From contig NHTQ01000001.1 of the NCBI GenBank assembly GCA_002166865.1, positions 496,001 to 560,000 of the forward strand: DNA of 64,000 bases. Reading direction: 5' to 3'. Within the stretch, counting starts at the first letter, position 1. Every line of letters begins with the position of its first letter. The stretch comes from Rhodobacteraceae bacterium WFHF2C18 (GTDB lineage Bacteria; Pseudomonadota; Alphaproteobacteria; Rhodobacterales; Rhodobacteraceae). A program made the position numbers and the translations under genes. The notes under the pieces were generated by a model. It ran no database searches. It worked only from the letters and a program-made list of their open reading frames with translations, and was not told the DNA's origin. Below are positions 61,446 through 64,000 of this stretch, piece after piece.

Positions 61446-62816
61446 ATGGATGGCACGGTTCTGGTCGCCGACGACGATCGCACGATCCGCACGGTCCTGA
61501 CGCAGGCGCTGACGCGCGCGGGCTGCAAGGTGCACGCCACCAGTTCGCTGACCACGCTCATGCGTTGGGTCGGCGAGGGCAAGGGCGACGTGGTCATCTC
61601 GGACGTGGTCATGCCCGATGGCAACGGGCTGGAAATGCTGCCGAAGATATCCGAGGACCGGCCCGGCCTGCCGGTGATCGTGATCTCGGCGCAAAACACC
61701 ATCATGACGGCCATCCAGGCCGAGGAGGCCGACGCCTACGATTACCTGCCCAAGCCGTTCGACCTGCCCGACCTGATGAAGCGGACCGCGCGGGCCCTGG
61801 AGGCCAGCGCCCGCAGCCCCGCGCCCGCCGCGCAGGAGGACGCCGACCGCCCCGAGGAACTGCCCCTGATCGGCAGCACCCCGGCCATGCAGGGCCTGTA
61901 CCGCGTCGTCGCGCGGATCATGAACACGGACCTGCCGGTCCTGATCACCGGCGAATCCGGCACCGGCAAGTCGCTCATCGCGCGGGCGATCCACGATTTC
62001 TCGGATCGGCGCACGCTGCCCTTCGTCACCGTCACGCCGTCGGACCTGGCCGATCTGGAAGGACCGGCGCGGGTGATGGCCAGGGCCAAGGGCGGGACGG
62101 TCGTTCTGGACGAGGTCGGTGACCTCGACCCCGAGGCCCAGGGCCGGGTGGTGCGCATGATGGACGCGCCCGGGGACCACGTGCCGCGCTTCCTGGCCAC
62201 CAGCCAGGGGCGGCTGGCCGACAAGCTGGAGCAGGAGACGCTGCGCGAAGATCTCTACTACCGCCTCAGCGGCGCGGTGGTGGCCGTGCCGGCGCTGCGC
62301 GAGCGGGTGGATGACATTCCGCTGCTGGTGACGCATTTCCTGGCCCGGGCCGAGCGCGAGGGCCATCCCCCCCGGCGCCTGTCGGAGGATGCGCAGGAAC
62401 TGATGCGCAGCTACAGCTGGCCCGGCAACGTGCGGCAACTGGAGAACATGGTGCGCCGCATCGGGCTGACGGCCCGCGGCGAGGAGATCACGCGCGCCGA
62501 GGTGGAATCGGTGCTGGGCAACCAGCCGGCGGCCGCCGCCGTGGTCGGTGGCCAGACGGCGGGCGAAAGCCTGTCGGAGTCGGTCGCACGGCACCTGAAA
62601 CGGTATTTCGATCTGCATGGCGACATGCTGCCGCCGCCGGGCCTTTACCAGCGAATCCTGCGCGAGGTGGAGCATCCGCTGCTGGAGATCGCGCTGGATG
62701 CCACGGCCGGAAACCAGGCGAAATGCGCGGATCTGCTGGGAATCAACCGCAACACCCTGCGCAAGAAGCTCAACGATCTGGATATTCGCGTGACACGCCG
62801 CCGCAAGTTGATGTAA
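61446..62816 (+). CDS. ntrC: Nitrogen regulator NtrC, Rhodobacter type lacking GAFTGA
   Basis: 456 residues: receiver with Asp53 ([13 protein letters not shown]), AAA+ domain with Walker [18 protein letters not shown] and Walker [14 protein letters not shown], and C-terminal Fis-type HTH ([19 protein letters not shown]). The stretch that normally holds the sigma-54-contacting GAFTGA loop is shortened to [15 protein letters not shown], with no GAFTGA. Rhodobacter capsulatus NtrC lacks it too and is known to work with housekeeping sigma-70 polymerase. The ATG at 61446 follows AAAGGAG. Confidence 0.96.
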   Translation: MDGTVLVADDDRTIRTVLTQALTRAGCKVHATSSLTTLMRWVGEGKGDVVISDVVMPDGNGLEMLPKISEDRPGLPVIVISAQNTIMTAIQAEEADAYDYLPKPFDLPDLMKRTARALEASARSPAPAAQEDADRPEELPLIGSTPAMQGLYRVVARIMNTDLPVLITGESGTGKSLIARAIHDFSDRRTLPFVTVTPSDLADLEGPARVMARAKGGTVVLDEVGDLDPEAQGRVVRMMDAPGDHVPRFLATSQGRLADKLEQETLREDLYYRLSGAVVAVPALRERVDDIPLLVTHFLARAEREGHPPRRLSEDAQELMRSYSWPGNVRQLENMVRRIGLTARGEEITRAEVESVLGNQPAAAAVVGGQTAGESLSESVARHLKRYFDLHGDMLPPPGLYQRILREVEHPLLEIALDATAGNQAKCADLLGINRNTLRKKLNDLDIRVTRRRKLM

Positions 62817-62913
62817 AACGGCAACAGATCTGTGACATTTCGGGCCCGGCGGCCGATTATGTCCAGATGTTGCGGTGCCGCCGACGAGCGGCACGACCTG
62901 AGGGGAGCGGTGC

Positions 62914-64000
62914 GTGGCGGACGGAACACGCAAATTGTCGTGGGACCGGCTTCGGCGGTTGCGCCGGCTGCAACGGTATCGGACCGCCGCGACCTTCTCG
63001 CTGGTGATCCTGGGCCCGGTGCTGGCCCTTGCGACCTACCTGGCGATGGGGCCGCTGGACCAGGGATCGGCGTCGAATACCCTGCGGCTGGTCCTGCTGG
63101 CGGATCTGGTCTACGTCATCATCGTGGCCGCGCTGGTGCTGCAGCGCGTGGCGCGTATGATCGCGGCGCGGCGCAAGCGCTCTGCCGGCTCGCGCCTGCA
63201 CCTGCGTCTGACGGGGGTGTTTGCGCTGATGGCGCTGCTGCCCACCGTGACGGTAGCTGTCTTTGCAATGTTGTCGGTGAACATGGGGCTCGAGGCCTGG
63301 TTCTCGGACCGGGTGGGCCGGGTGGTGGCCAGTTCCGTGGCCGCGGCGCAGGCCTACGAGGAGGAACACCGCGAGGATCTGGTTGCCGACGCGCGCGTCC
63401 TGGCGTCGGTCATCAACGCGACAAAGCGCGCGGCGGTCTTCATGGACGACGGGGCACTGCGGCAAGTCCTGTCGCGCGGTCAGCGCGAGATCCAGCGCGG
63501 CCTGCGCGAGGCCTTCGTCATCGACGGGACCGGCGAGATCCGCGCGCGCGGCGAACGATCCTATCTGTTCGACTACGAGGAGCCGACCCGCGCGCAGATC
63601 GAACGCGCGATCGACGAAGGCGTTGCCGTCATCCAGGACTGGGACAACAACGAGTTCCGGGCCCTTATGCCGCTGGAGTCGATCCCCGACCGGTACCTCT
63701 ACGTCACGCGCACGGTTGATGGCGACATCCTGAACCTGCTGGACGAGACGCAGGAAACCGCACGCTTCTACCAGCAGCGCGAAAGCGAGCGGGGGCGCGT
63801 GCTGTTCGAGTTCGGGCTGCTTTATCTGGGCTTTGCCGTGATCCTGATCCTTGCCGCGATCTGGCTGGGGCTGTGGTTCGCCGAGCGGCTGTCGCGGCCC
63901 GTGGGCCGGCTGACCAGCGCGGCGCAGCGCGTCGGCGAGGGCGATCTGGACACCCAGGTGCGCGAGGACGACGGAGAGGACGAGATCGCCATGCTGGGCA
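62914..64000 (+). CDS. ntrY: Nitrogen regulation sensor kinase NtrY (5' part; runs off the right edge)
   Basis: At least 362 residues in the window; open at the edge. Membrane helices near 25-47 (FSLVILGPVLALATYLAM), 55-75 (LVLLADLVYVIIVAALVL) and 100-122 (ALMALLPTVTVAVFAML); a periplasmic region to ~290; another helix (FGLLYLGFAVILILAAIWLG); then HAMP (FAERLSRPVGRLTSAAQRVG). This is the NtrY layout, and ntrB-ntrC-ntrY is the expected order; NtrX should follow. The start is the GTG at 62914 with AGGGGAG six bases before it. The kinase domain is outside the window. Confidence 0.92.
   Translation, partial: MADGTRKLSWDRLRRLRRLQRYRTAATFSLVILGPVLALATYLAMGPLDQGSASNTLRLVLLADLVYVIIVAALVLQRVARMIAARRKRSAGSRLHLRLTGVFALMALLPTVTVAVFAMLSVNMGLEAWFSDRVGRVVASSVAAAQAYEEEHREDLVADARVLASVINATKRAAVFMDDGALRQVLSRGQREIQRGLREAFVIDGTGEIRARGERSYLFDYEEPTRAQIERAIDEGVAVIQDWDNNEFRALMPLESIPDRYLYVTRTVDGDILNLLDETQETARFYQQRESERGRVLFEFGLLYLGFAVILILAAIWLGLWFAERLSRPVGRLTSAAQRVGEGDLDTQVREDDGEDEIAMLG

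Overview
The window looks like a chromosomal segment of an alphaproteobacterium of the order Rhodobacterales (Roseobacter/Rhodobacter group). The DNA is GC-rich with G/C-ending codons. Family-typical hallmarks are a ribosomal protein L21 with a long C-terminal extension, ChpT of the CckA-ChpT-CtrA relay, ornithine-lipid genes olsB-olsA, the nifR3(dusB)-ntrB-ntrC-ntrY order, a fused IspDF, a small Usg protein and an IscR without its usual cysteines. Nothing points to a plasmid, prophage or CRISPR array. The only mobile DNA seen is transposase-derived sequence inside the chemotaxis region.

Positions 1-17737 are a large chemotaxis signalling locus. A leftward set runs: globin-coupled soluble chemoreceptor, STAS protein, cheY, then cheA, which leaves the window. 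A divergent rightward set begins with a membrane chemoreceptor, a degenerate CheB-like protein and cheD. A roughly 690-bp gene-poor stretch with an apparent transposase remnant follows. Then comes a second set: a STAS protein fused to an IS5-type transposase N-terminal region, cheY, cheA, cheW, mcp, cheW, cheR, cheB, and a 571-residue soluble receptor-like protein coupled to cheB. The order STAS-cheY-cheA occurs in both sets, which suggests two paralogous pathways sharing one locus. CheD and the degenerate CheB sit between them.

Positions 17.9-32.6 kb hold mostly housekeeping genes: a tRNA-Ser, two DUF2059 exported proteins, rplU-rpmA, a GNAT gene, obgE-proB-proA, chpT, a DUF3553 protein, olsB-olsA, thiE-like, trmJ, ctaA, an M32 carboxypeptidase, and a DoxX-like gene that appears broken by a one-base shift in a homopolymer run. 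Positions 32.8-44.7 kb carry gyrA, a GcvT/DmdA-family gene, an Lrp regulator, usg, a SYLF lipoprotein, hemB, a membrane protein of the kind called a SufBCD component, mfd, a tiny exported cysteine-containing peptide and a GNAT gene.

Positions 45.6-54.1 kb are the iron-sulfur assembly operon: iscR, a class I cysteine desulfurase, sufB, two unassigned genes, sufC, sufD, two YIP1-like membrane genes and sufS. Its promoter contains a palindrome matching the Irr iron-control element directly over the -10 box. After it come a small lipoprotein, a tRNA-Arg, hpt, a COQ10-type START protein, an MmgE/PrpD gene, the leftward ispDF-pgpA-pncC operon, and finally dusB-ntrB-ntrC and the start of ntrY at the right edge.

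The most notable items are the STAS-transposase fusion, the CheB-like protein that lost both its phosphorylation site and catalytic histidine, the soluble receptor-like protein coupled to cheB, the Irr-box/-10 overlap, and unassigned genes embedded in the suf operon.
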